Translations under genes and position numbers: made by a program
Shown: in pieces, positions 41,544 to 49,960 of the stretch
How the letters are laid out: the number at the start of each line of letters is the position of its first letter
How positions within the stretch are numbered: position 1 is the first letter of the stretch
Source of the DNA: Chlamydiota bacterium
Lineage (GTDB): Bacteria; Chlamydiota; Chlamydiia; Chlamydiales; Rhabdochlamydiaceae
Assembly (NCBI GenBank): GCA_013287985.1
Contig: JABDCT010000006.1
Location: 1 to 60,313, forward strand
Length of the DNA: 60,313 bases
Direction: 5' to 3'
The notes under the pieces: model-generated
The model's input: only the letters and a program-made list of their open reading frames with translations
What the model was told of the DNA's origin: nothing
Database searches by the model: none

Positions 41544-41615
41544 AGGTGGCACCCAGATTTGAACTGGGGTATGGGAGCTTTGCAGGCTCCTGCCTTACCG
41601 CTTGGCTATGCCACC
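41544..41615 (-). tRNA. tRNA-Cys (GCA)
   Basis: The minus strand folds as a cloverleaf. Acceptor GGTGGCA pairs with TGCCACC, with discriminator T73 as expected for cysteine. The D arm is TAGCCAAGCGGTAAGGC. The anticodon stem GGAGC-CTGCAAA-GCTCC gives anticodon GCA, and the T arm is CCCAGTTCAAATCTGGG. CCA is not encoded. Confidence 0.95.
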
Positions 41616-41652
41616 TTATGGAAGGTCAAATTATAAGAGGTCAATGATTTAA

Positions 41653-42141
41653 ATGATAGATCGAGTTTCTTCCTCAAAGACTCCTCTGCAAGCAGAGAAA
41701 GTTGAAAAAATTAATCGTTCTAAAGTGCTGGGCGAAACACCAGATTCCATCACAGGCTGTGAGCTCTATACAAAATCGGGTGTTGCACTGACTCTTGGGA
41801 TCTTGCCTTTTGGGATTGCCTATGTCGGCAAGCAAGTAATTGCTGGAGCGATCTCGGTTGCCCAGAAAATCGATTTTTACCCGGTGCGCATTCTCATGGG
41901 GATTCCCGCTCTTATAGGCGGACTCTTCTTTTTCGGCGGGGCGATGATTTTTACCCTTGCCCAGCAACTAGTATGGAGTAGAGAACTTGTCCTTCACCCG
42001 CAAGAAGAGCGAGCCAATACAAAATTGGCTCGCTATGGTGCTGGATGGGGGCCTATTTATGACTTCAAAGCGCTTTTTTTAGCCTTCTTTTCCCCTTGGA
42101 GTGATATTAGCTCTTTGTCTCTTGAAGTTTTAAAAGATTGA
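41653..42141 (+). CDS. Small membrane protein with a paired hydrophobic domain
   Basis: A 162-aa protein. A polar N-terminal 38 residues precede two long hydrophobic helices (about 43-68 and 78-105) separated by some 10 residues. A polar C-terminal tail with a further hydrophobic patch follows. The closely spaced pair without a Sec signal is the layout of chlamydial inclusion-membrane (Inc) proteins, but ordinary two-helix inner-membrane proteins look the same. It overlaps the convergent oxygenase gene by 35 bp. No family recognised. Confidence 0.7.
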   Translation: MIDRVSSSKTPLQAEKVEKINRSKVLGETPDSITGCELYTKSGVALTLGILPFGIAYVGKQVIAGAISVAQKIDFYPVRILMGIPALIGGLFFFGGAMIFTLAQQLVWSRELVLHPQEERANTKLARYGAGWGPIYDFKALFLAFFSPWSDISSLSLEVLKD

Positions 42142-43264
42142 GCATCTCATCGCTAGCTAATCCATTATTGATCAGCATCTCCACGACTTGTGGACTCTGG
42201 CGGCCATACTGCAGTTGTCTTTCCGTGTGGCCAGTTTTGGAGTAGGGCTCGAGGAGGCCTGGAGCGATGTTGAGCTCTAGGAGGCGCTCCCAGAGAAATT
42301 CCTGTCTAGTCCCTGGTGCGTAGAGCTGTTTGCCGCCGGTGAGCTCGATGCAAGCGGGGAGGGGATCGAGCGCTGTCTCGGAGGTGGGGTGGATAAAGAG
42401 CACCATTGAGAAGCGATCTTTATTGGGCTCGAGAGCCACGACGCGGTGTTTGGCACTTACAAACAAGCCATTGGTCATGTTTTCCAGCATATCTCCGATG
42501 TTCACGATGAACGCATCTTCAGGCACGATCACAGTGAGCCATTGTCCGTTTAATTCGACTTGCAGCCCGCGCTCTGTCGCATAAGGCAGAATCGCTAGAT
42601 AGTCGATATCGGTGTGAGCTGCAGCCCAATAGAGGGGCTGTTCAAGATTCTGGATCTGTTCTTCCGATAGAGCAGGGTAGTAGAGCGCACGCAGCAGAGA
42701 CTCGCCATTTTTTGTCGTTATATTCAGTATATCGAGCGGAAGTTTTGCTTCGGTGTGCTGATTGATGGTGGCAACGATAGCCTGCTGCAGGGGAATGACA
42801 TACTGTTCGAGTTCGCCGTAGAGCGTGGTCAGCGCATCTTTGAAGCCTTCTTGCTCAGGCCAGACGTTGGGTACAGAGCTTGTTTCGCGGCCGATGTGAT
42901 AGAACTCTTTGTAGTCTTTCGCGCGATTGCCTTTAGCTCTTTCACCGGGGACAAAGCCGCGCTGGCCTCTGAGCTCTTTGGAAAAGCTCTGTTCTTTGAA
43001 TGCGGGGTCCTGTTTGAAGAACTGCTCGGCTTGAGCGTATGCGGTGCGGATCACTTGGCTGTCGACGCCTGTATGACGGACGGCAAAGAAGCCGACGTTT
43101 TTCATCGCATCAAAGAGCGTGACGAGGAATTCCTCGCGCTTGTCTTCGTTATAAAAATCGTTCATGTCCACAACGGGAATACGGATGTCGAGTTGCGGTT
43201 CTTCAGTTGCAAAACCAGGTACTAGAAAGAGAAGTGAGAGTAGTGATGTAAGTACTGTGCGCAT
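42107..43264 (-). CDS. Exported 2-oxoglutarate/Fe(II) oxygenase, isopenicillin-N-synthase family
   Basis: A 385-aa protein with an N-terminal signal peptide (MRTVLTSLLSLLFLVPGFA, cleavage likely before TEEPQ). A non-haem iron oxygenase follows: N-terminal IPVVDMNDF, iron ligands in HTDIDYL (His and Asp) and AKHRVV (His), and the 2-oxoglutarate Arg in RFSMVLFIHP. This is the DIOX_N plus 2OG-FeII_Oxy layout of the isopenicillin N synthase and gibberellin oxidase group. Such enzymes are normally cytoplasmic, so the signal peptide is unusual. It has an excellent AAAGGAGG site, its own promoter, and is divergent from the murF operon. Substrate unknown. Confidence 0.88.
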   Translation of the reverse strand: MRTVLTSLLSLLFLVPGFATEEPQLDIRIPVVDMNDFYNEDKREEFLVTLFDAMKNVGFFAVRHTGVDSQVIRTAYAQAEQFFKQDPAFKEQSFSKELRGQRGFVPGERAKGNRAKDYKEFYHIGRETSSVPNVWPEQEGFKDALTTLYGELEQYVIPLQQAIVATINQHTEAKLPLDILNITTKNGESLLRALYYPALSEEQIQNLEQPLYWAAAHTDIDYLAILPYATERGLQVELNGQWLTVIVPEDAFIVNIGDMLENMTNGLFVSAKHRVVALEPNKDRFSMVLFIHPTSETALDPLPACIELTGGKQLYAPGTRQEFLWERLLELNIAPGLLEPYSKTGHTERQLQYGRQSPQVVEMLINNGLASDEMLNLLKLQETKS

Positions 43265-43292
43265 AATCCTCCTTTAGAGTTAGAACGGAAGC

Positions 43293-43322
43293 ACTCTAGC
43301 GTAAGGTAAATAATTTGTGCAA
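43293..43322 (-). promoter_or_regulatory. Promoter of the exported oxygenase
   Basis: On the minus strand TTGCAC, an 18-bp spacer and TAGAGT, followed by the AAAGGAGG ribosome site 5 nt before ATG 43264. Confidence 0.5.
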
Positions 43323-43362
43323 GTGTGGCGAAAAAAGAGGAAAATCGCCTATATCTTTACTC

Positions 43363-44649
43363 ATGAAAGGTAAAACATTAGAACAGATTGCAGCGGCGCT
43401 ATCGTTAGCGTGCAGTTCGAAAAAAACCGTCCTCGATTTCGCGATCGATAGCCGTAAGATCCAACCAGGTTCGCTCTTTTTTGCCATGAAGGGTGTCAAA
43501 GTCGATGGCCATCAGTTCTTGCGCGATGTCGCTGGGCGAGGTGCGGTTGGAGCTGTCGTCGATCAGCATTATGCAGGGGATGATTTTGGCCTCGTGCTTC
43601 TGCGCGTCCCGCACGTCTTAGATGCACTGCACCACCTTGCAAAACTCGTCTTTCAAAAGCGCAAAGAGCGCATTGTCGCTGTGACGGGATCGGTGGGGAA
43701 GACGACGACGAAAGAGTTTATCGCCGATCTGCTCTCCGTGCGCTACAGAGTGGAAAAAACGCATGGAAATGCCAACTCCCAGGTCTCGCTTCCGCTCACC
43801 CTACTGAATCTGGAAGGCGAGTATGATATTTTAGTGCTTGAGATGGGGATGAGCCTTCCCGGAGAGATCGCCAAGCTCGTCGAGATCGCTCCTCCGGACG
43901 TCGCTCTTGTGACGGCAATTGCTCCTGCGCACATCGGCTTTTTTCCCAATGGTTTGGAAGGGGTCGCCGCTGCAAAAGCGGAAATTTTCAATAGTCCGCG
44001 CACCAAGATCGGTTTCTTAAGCGCGCAGGCCGCCGAGTTTCCCGCAATCCTCCATACGCGCTGCCCCAAGATCATCTACTCGCTATCGGATCTGCCGTTT
44101 ATGCAGGTGCCTTTTACAGCGAGCCATCTGCTGGAAAATCTCACGGGGGCGATTGCTGTCGCATGCGCCTTCGACCTGAATTGGGAGGAGATCCAGCGCG
44201 GCTGTATGCGCTTAAAGCCTTTTGCGATGCGCTTTGAGACGATCGAACGAGAGGGTGTGATTTTTATCAACGATTGTTATAATGCTAACCCCGCTTCGAT
44301 GCGCGCAGCGCTCACAAACCTTCCCAAACCTTCTCAAGGTAGACGGACAGTAGGTGTGCTCGGGACAATGGCACATCAAGGCCATCTATCGCATGCGCAC
44401 CATGCTGAGATCGGCGAGCTGGCTCTGAAATGTGTCGACGAGCTGCTCTGTATCGGTGCGGAATGCGCCCCGATGGTCGAGATATTTAAGCAAGCTGGGC
44501 GTCCGGTGGAACTTTTTTCAGATCTAGAAGAAATGAAAAGGAGACTGGGAGGCTTGGTGCAAGCTGGCGACGTCGTGCTCATCAAAGGGGAAAATTCACA
44601 AAAACTATGGCAAATTATGGATGATATCTCGTGCTCCTCCTCCTGTTAA
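43363..44649 (+). CDS. murF: UDP-N-acetylmuramoyl-tripeptide--D-Ala-D-Ala ligase
   Basis: Adds the terminal dipeptide in cytoplasmic peptidoglycan precursor synthesis. It has an N-terminal FAIDSRKIQPGSLFFAMKG, P-loop TGSVGKTTTKE (about 105), NGNANSQ-like HGNANSQVSLP, and NDCYNANPASM (about 305). Length 428 aa from ATG 43363; an earlier GTG-type start at 43315 would lie in the divergent promoter. First gene of the mur/fts operon; mraY starts inside its end (19-bp overlap). Its order is that of CT756. Confidence 0.95.
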   Translation: MKGKTLEQIAAALSLACSSKKTVLDFAIDSRKIQPGSLFFAMKGVKVDGHQFLRDVAGRGAVGAVVDQHYAGDDFGLVLLRVPHVLDALHHLAKLVFQKRKERIVAVTGSVGKTTTKEFIADLLSVRYRVEKTHGNANSQVSLPLTLLNLEGEYDILVLEMGMSLPGEIAKLVEIAPPDVALVTAIAPAHIGFFPNGLEGVAAAKAEIFNSPRTKIGFLSAQAAEFPAILHTRCPKIIYSLSDLPFMQVPFTASHLLENLTGAIAVACAFDLNWEEIQRGCMRLKPFAMRFETIEREGVIFINDCYNANPASMRAALTNLPKPSQGRRTVGVLGTMAHQGHLSHAHHAEIGELALKCVDELLCIGAECAPMVEIFKQAGRPVELFSDLEEMKRRLGGLVQAGDVVLIKGENSQKLWQIMDDISCSSSC

Positions 44650-45812
44650 AACTGCTCTCTCACTGGGGAATTAAAGTTCCCGCTGCTTTTGGTTATTCCT
44701 CGACGCGCATGCTGCTCGCTGCTATCACCACTCTTCTCATCACGATCTTTTTAGGTCCTAATTTCATTCGCAAGCTCTACGAGCTTAAAACCGGTCAGTC
44801 GATCCGCGTCGAAGACTGCCCCGTCCTGATCGAACTGCACCAGAAGAAGAAAGACACTCCTTCGATGGGAGGGATTCTTATCCTTTTCTCGATGCTCGTC
44901 TCGTTATTGCTATGGATGGATCTCTCGAGCGGGATCACCTGGCTGCTTGCGCTGACGACTGTCTGGCTGGGTCTGATTGGCGGCTATGACGATTATTTGA
45001 AGATGAAGCATAAGAACTCGAAGGGACTTCGAGGCAAAAGAAAGCTGGGATTGCAGCTTTTGCTCGGTCTTGTGGCAGGACTCTGGGTGCTATGGCCTCA
45101 AACTGCACCTACTGTTAAAGAGACAGTGCAGATCGAGGGCAGAAGCGACCTGGTCACCAAGTCGCTGACCTCGCAAGAGTATATGGGGCGCTACTACTTG
45201 CCATTTAAAAAGGCGCCGTTTTTTATCTTAGGCGGAGCGGGCCTGATCGCCGGTGTGCTGTTTACGATGTTTGTCGTGGCGGGCTCTTCTAATGCGGTGA
45301 ATCTCACTGATGGTCTCGATGGCCTTGCCGCCGGAACGGTGGGTCTTGCTGCGGGAGTGCTTGCGCTCTTTGCTTTTCTCTCCAACAACATCGAATTCTC
45401 GCGCTACCTCAATATTTTGTATCTCGAAGGGAGTGGGGAGGTCGCGGTCTATTTGTGCGCCATGGTGGGAGCGTGCCTCGGATTTTTATGGTACAACGGC
45501 CACCCTGCTCAAGTCTTCATGGGAGATATCGGCTCACTGACCCTCGGGGGAATCCTCGGAGTTGCCGCGGTGCTGCTCAGGCGCGAATTTCTCTTTGCAA
45601 TCGTGGGCGGGATTTTTGTCGCGGAAGCGCTGTCGGTTATTTTGCAGGTCGGCAGCTACAAGTACCGCAATAAGAAGCGCATTTTTCTCTGCTCACCCCT
45701 GCACCACCACTTTGAATATAAGGGCTGGCCGGAGACGAAGGTCGTCTTGCGCTTCTGGATTGTCGGCCTTATTCTTGCCATGATCGGCGTTATCTCGTTA
45801 AAATTTCAGTGA
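44631..45812 (+). CDS. mraY: Phospho-N-acetylmuramoyl-pentapeptide transferase
   Basis: Ten-helix membrane enzyme making lipid I. It has DTPSMGGILI (about 78), NLTDGLDGLAAGT (about 223), FMGDIGSLTLGG (about 295), and the PLHHHFE histidine motif (about 358). At 393 aa it is about 30 residues longer than E. coli MraY, because of an insert around 155-190 (VQIEGRSDLVTKSL). GTG start at 44631 within the murF end. Confidence 0.95.
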   Translation: MLLLLLKLLSHWGIKVPAAFGYSSTRMLLAAITTLLITIFLGPNFIRKLYELKTGQSIRVEDCPVLIELHQKKKDTPSMGGILILFSMLVSLLLWMDLSSGITWLLALTTVWLGLIGGYDDYLKMKHKNSKGLRGKRKLGLQLLLGLVAGLWVLWPQTAPTVKETVQIEGRSDLVTKSLTSQEYMGRYYLPFKKAPFFILGGAGLIAGVLFTMFVVAGSSNAVNLTDGLDGLAAGTVGLAAGVLALFAFLSNNIEFSRYLNILYLEGSGEVAVYLCAMVGACLGFLWYNGHPAQVFMGDIGSLTLGGILGVAAVLLRREFLFAIVGGIFVAEALSVILQVGSYKYRNKKRIFLCSPLHHHFEYKGWPETKVVLRFWIVGLILAMIGVISLKFQ

Positions 45813-45815
45813 TTT

Positions 45816-47012
45816 ATGAAGAAAGCGTTGGTTTTGGGAATGGGGGCGAGCGGTAAAGCAGCCGCGCGCGTCCTTCAGAAGGAGGGCTGGGAACTTCTCT
45901 GCGTCGATGACAAAGAGCCGGGCTGGGTGACGAGTTCTGAGGTGCAAAGCGTCAAAGGGTTCGACCTCTTTGTACCCGCTCCCGGCGTTCCGCGCACTCA
46001 TCCTCTCTATGTATCAGCTTTAGCAGAAAAGCTCGAAATTGCAGGAGAGATGGAGCTGGCGCTGCGCCATTTAAAAGACCATTTCTGTATCGCTGTTACG
46101 GGAACCAACGGAAAAACAACCGTGGTCAAACTCATCGAGCATGTGCTGAATTGCAATGGGCATTCCGCGGTGGCGCTTGGCAACGTTGGCGATGTTCTCA
46201 TCGACTACCTTGACCGCAAAAAACCAGGGGAGATCCTCGTGATCGAGGTGAGTTCCTTTCAATTGGAGACCCTCCATACAAAAGCATTTGATGTCGGTCT
46301 TATCTTGAACATCACCGAGGACCACCTCTATCGCTATACTTCCTTTACCGAATATGCACAGACGAAGTGCCATTTGGAGCGCTATTTAAAGAGCGGAGGA
46401 AGGTTGATTGTGTACGAAGAGGTTGCAAAACAGTTTGCCAAAGAATTCGATCTGCCGTATGAGGTTTACCGAGGTGAAGAGATAGGAGAGGTGAAGGCAG
46501 CTCACGATAGAGAAAATGCCACAGCTGCTTATCTCGCTGTTAAACAGTGGGTAAGCAGAGAAAGTTTTTGCCGAGCATTAGAGACTTTTGCGAAACCAGC
46601 ACATCGTATAGAATTTGTCGCGTGTATCGGCGGTGTCGACTATTACAATGATAGTAAAGCGACAAACGTCGATGCGGTTGTCCGAGCTTTGGAGGCTATG
46701 CCCAGCAGAGTGCTTTTGCTAGCTGGCGGGGTAGATAAAGGGGGGACATTTGCCCCGCTTAAAGCTTTTAAAGAGAAAGTCAAAGAGATCTTCGCATTCG
46801 GAGAGAGCAGAGAAAAAATTGTCCACGAGTTGGGTGGAGATTTTCTTGTGACCCGGTGCGAGGGAATGCAGGAAGCTTTAGAGCGAGCAAAAGAGCGTGC
46901 CTTGGACGGTGAGGTCGTTCTCTTATCGCCAGGCTGTGCCAGTTTTGATGCCTTTAAAAACTATGCACACCGCGGAGAAGAATTTAAGAAGTTTGTAAAT
47001 AGGAGAATTTAG
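45816..47012 (+). CDS. murD: UDP-N-acetylmuramoylalanine--D-glutamate ligase
   Basis: Cytoplasmic Mur ligase adding D-Glu. It has an N-terminal GMGASGKAAARVL UDP-binding fold, P-loop TGTNGKTTVVKL (about 92-103), LNITEDHLYRY and YNDSKATNVDAV. Length 398 aa, slightly short. It lies 3 bp after mraY. Confidence 0.95.
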   Translation: MKKALVLGMGASGKAAARVLQKEGWELLCVDDKEPGWVTSSEVQSVKGFDLFVPAPGVPRTHPLYVSALAEKLEIAGEMELALRHLKDHFCIAVTGTNGKTTVVKLIEHVLNCNGHSAVALGNVGDVLIDYLDRKKPGEILVIEVSSFQLETLHTKAFDVGLILNITEDHLYRYTSFTEYAQTKCHLERYLKSGGRLIVYEEVAKQFAKEFDLPYEVYRGEEIGEVKAAHDRENATAAYLAVKQWVSRESFCRALETFAKPAHRIEFVACIGGVDYYNDSKATNVDAVVRALEAMPSRVLLLAGGVDKGGTFAPLKAFKEKVKEIFAFGESREKIVHELGGDFLVTRCEGMQEALERAKERALDGEVVLLSPGCASFDAFKNYAHRGEEFKKFVNRRI

Positions 47013-47014
47013 TT

Positions 47015-47773
47015 ATGACACGCAAAGATACGATCATCATCGCGGTGTTTGTCAACGCCGCTATCCTGGTTGCGCTGTTTATTAGTGCTATGCGCAGCAA
47101 TCGCAGCGAAGATCAGCAGCCCACTGTTGCAGTCGAAAGCACACAAAAAGTAGTGGATATTCCACTCGCCAAAACAGATAACAAGGCCGATCCGAAAAGT
47201 GCCGAGCCTGTTATCGCAAAAAATGAAATCAAGTCGGCAGAAGGCGACGAGGTGGACCTCGTCCTCAAGCAATTTGCCCAGAGCGCTCCTGCAATTGCAG
47301 CAACTCCTACTCCTTCAGAAACAGTAGCGACAGCACAAGCACCAGCCCTCGATTTTGCTGCTGACCTACAAACATTCACACCTGCTGCAAGTGAAGGACA
47401 AAACCAAGCCATCGCAGCAATACCTGCAGCTCTTATCGATGTCACAGTGAAGAAAGGCGATGCTCTGGAAAAAATTGCACGCGCTCATCGCACAACTGTG
47501 AAAGATATCATGCGCATCAACAATCTCTCTAATGCCAACCTGCACATTGGCCAGGTTCTTAAAGTTTCTCCCGGCACACGCAAAACAGCTACGACTTCTG
47601 CTGCGGCTGCTAAATCTGAAGGACCAAAATACTACACCGTCAAGGCTGGAGATAATCCTTGGACAATTGCGGTGAAAAACCACATGAAGCTCGAAGAACT
47701 CCTGAAACTGAACAATCTCGATCAGGACAAGGCGCGCCGTCTGAAAGCGGGTGATAAACTTCGTATCAAGTAA
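47015..47773 (+). CDS. LysM-domain peptidoglycan-binding protein (NlpD position)
   Basis: A 252-aa protein with one N-terminal helix (about 5-25), an Ala/Thr-rich linker, and two LysM domains (about 143-188 and 207-252). It lacks the M23 (LytM) domain, so it binds but does not cleave or activate by that domain. It occupies the CT759 position between murD and ftsW. A role in division-site wall binding is likely. Its stop shares bases with the ftsW start (TAATG). Confidence 0.9.
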   Translation: MTRKDTIIIAVFVNAAILVALFISAMRSNRSEDQQPTVAVESTQKVVDIPLAKTDNKADPKSAEPVIAKNEIKSAEGDEVDLVLKQFAQSAPAIAATPTPSETVATAQAPALDFAADLQTFTPAASEGQNQAIAAIPAALIDVTVKKGDALEKIARAHRTTVKDIMRINNLSNANLHIGQVLKVSPGTRKTATTSAAAAKSEGPKYYTVKAGDNPWTIAVKNHMKLEELLKLNNLDQDKARRLKAGDKLRIK

Positions 47774-48873
47774 TGAATCGTTACAGCCTAGGGTTGCTGG
47801 CAACAGCAGCCCTTATCTTTTTGCTCGGCATCCTCATGGTGTTCAATACGACAGCCGCCGAAGTGCTCGATCGCTCGCTCGATCGCAGCACGACATATGC
47901 TGTTCTGCGCCAGCTCGTCTACGCGCTTCTAGCGGCATTTTGTGCGATCGGCGTCTACGTTCTCGGCTACCAGAACACCGTTAAACTCAGCGGCATCCTG
48001 CTGGGAATTTCTACGCTTTTCCTCATCCTCGTCTTCGTTCCGGGTATCGGCCAGCAGATCAACGGCGCTCACCGCTGGATCAACGTCTTTGGCAACTCGC
48101 TCCAGCCTTCGGAGTTTGTGAAAATCTTGATTCCGCTCGTCTATATCAAAGTGGCTTCACAGGACAAAAATAGCCTTACCTTCCGCGCATTTATCAAGCT
48201 GATGCTGCTCTTCTCCATTCCGCTCGGACTGATCCTGATCGAACCCGACAACGGGACTGTCGCGATTATTTTGATGACGCTCTGCATCCTCTTTATCCTC
48301 ACGCGCCTCAAGTGGACCTATTGGGTGCTGCCACTCGGGCTGCTCACGGTTATGGGAGGCATTGCTGCCTCGCAAATGAGCCACGTGCACGACCGCATCA
48401 ACATCTATTTCCATCCGGAACTCGATCTGCGCGGCAAGGGCCACCAGCCGCATCAGGCGAAGATCGCAGCCGGTTCGGGCGGCCTTTTTGGAAAGGGGAT
48501 TGGAGAGAGCCTGCAGAAGCTCGACTACCTGCCCGAGGCGCGCAGCGATTATATAGCGGCGATCTTTGCGGAAGAGTGCGGCTTTTTAGGAATGAGCGCG
48601 CTGATCATGCTCTACATGACGATGGGAGGAATCGGCTTCTACCTCGCTTCGAAAGCGCCGCGCATGGAAGGCTTTTACGTCGCCTCCATTTTGACATTCC
48701 TCATCTGTTTTCAGGCTTTTTTAAATTTAGGTGTAGTCTCGGGTCTGCTTCCCAGCAAGGGAATCAGCCTGCCCTTTTTTAGCCATGGCGGATCTTCGCT
48801 GATGGGAAACTTTATCGCTTTAGGTTTGATCCTCAGCGTCTCCAGAGATGTAAAACATTATGCAAAAGAATAA
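47773..48873 (+). CDS. ftsW: SEDS glycosyltransferase FtsW
   Basis: Division-specific peptidoglycan polymerase (366 aa, about ten helices). It has INGAHRWI (about 96), GLFGKGIGES (about 237), and the SEDS hallmark GLLPSKGISLPFFSHGGSS (about 323-341). The ATG overlaps the LysM gene stop; murG starts 14 bp before its end. Confidence 0.94.
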   Translation: MNRYSLGLLATAALIFLLGILMVFNTTAAEVLDRSLDRSTTYAVLRQLVYALLAAFCAIGVYVLGYQNTVKLSGILLGISTLFLILVFVPGIGQQINGAHRWINVFGNSLQPSEFVKILIPLVYIKVASQDKNSLTFRAFIKLMLLFSIPLGLILIEPDNGTVAIILMTLCILFILTRLKWTYWVLPLGLLTVMGGIAASQMSHVHDRINIYFHPELDLRGKGHQPHQAKIAAGSGGLFGKGIGESLQKLDYLPEARSDYIAAIFAEECGFLGMSALIMLYMTMGGIGFYLASKAPRMEGFYVASILTFLICFQAFLNLGVVSGLLPSKGISLPFFSHGGSSLMGNFIALGLILSVSRDVKHYAKE

Positions 48874-49960
48874 TCGAATCCTATTTGCCGTTGGAGGAAC
48901 AGGCGGCCATCTCTTCCCTGCTCAAGCGCTCGCGCGCGATCTAATGGAGCAGAGACCCGATATTGAGCTCTTGTTCGCAGGAGGTCTCCTCGCCTCTAAC
49001 CGTTATTTTCAGCGCGAGGCCTTTCCCTACCGCGAAGTCGCCAGCGCAACGCCCTTCCGCGGGGGGCTCTTCAAAAGCGTCGATTCCTTCGTCAAGATTG
49101 GACGCGGCGTGCGCGAGAGCATCGACCTGCTCAACCATTTCAAGCCGCAGCTCGTGGTCGGATTTGGCAGCTTCTACAGCTTTCCACTTCTGTGTGCGGC
49201 CTGGTTAAAAAAGATCCCGATCATTCTCTTTGAATCCAACGCCTACCCCGGCCGGGTCAATCGCTTGTTCGCAGGACGCGCCCTCTTTTCCGCACTGCAA
49301 TTCGAAGAGACCGCAGAGCATCTGAAAGGGGAGAAGCTGCTGGTGCGCATGCCCTACTGGTGCGAACGCAGCGCTGTACACGCCCTCTCCAAAGAAGAGG
49401 CGCGGCGGGCGTATGGCCTCGATCCCTCTATTTTCACTCTGCTGGTTTTTGGCGGATCTCAAGGGGCGCAGGCGATCAATAGCGCTGCTCTCGAGCTCTC
49501 GCTCTCCTTTCCCTTTCAGATCATCCATCTCACCGGGGAGGCGAAAAGCGCCAAAGAGGCGGAGATCCACTACTATAAGCGCGGAGTGCGCGCCAAAGTG
49601 AAGGGATTTGAAGATAAGATGCATATCGCCTGGCGCGCCGCCGATCTTGTCGTCTGCAGGTCCGGTGCAGCCACCTTGTCAGAGCTGATTATTTTTGAAG
49701 TGCCCGGTCTACTCGTGCCCTTTCCTCAGGCGGCGGACAACCATCAAGAAATAAATGCACAAGTAATGGAGCGCATTGGCGGTGCCACGTGGATGCCGCA
49801 AGGGGCGCTAACGGCCCAGAGCCTTGCCACTGCCATAGAAGATCTGATGAGTAATAATGGCGAGAAATGGCAAAGGATGAAACAAAAGATCGCAGCGTTT
49901 AAAATGGAAGAACACGAGAGAGAAGAGCTCGCACAAAAGGTGCTACAAAAAATTTTATGA
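48860..49960 (+). CDS. murG: Lipid II synthase
   Basis: GT-B transferase adding GlcNAc to lipid I at the inner face of the membrane. It has GGTGGHLFPAQALA (12-25), the donor-site FGGSQGAQAIN (about 193-203), CRSGAATLSE (about 263), and PFPQAADNHQ (about 286). Length 366 aa. It overlaps ftsW by 14 bp and murC by 4 bp. Confidence 0.95.
   Translation: MQKNNRILFAVGGTGGHLFPAQALARDLMEQRPDIELLFAGGLLASNRYFQREAFPYREVASATPFRGGLFKSVDSFVKIGRGVRESIDLLNHFKPQLVVGFGSFYSFPLLCAAWLKKIPIILFESNAYPGRVNRLFAGRALFSALQFEETAEHLKGEKLLVRMPYWCERSAVHALSKEEARRAYGLDPSIFTLLVFGGSQGAQAINSAALELSLSFPFQIIHLTGEAKSAKEAEIHYYKRGVRAKVKGFEDKMHIAWRAADLVVCRSGAATLSELIIFEVPGLLVPFPQAADNHQEINAQVMERIGGATWMPQGALTAQSLATAIEDLMSNNGEKWQRMKQKIAAFKMEEHEREELAQKVLQKIL

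Noticed and set aside
41674-41967. Minus-strand ORF of 97 codons
   Set aside because: It is antisense to the two-helix membrane protein and has no supporting features.
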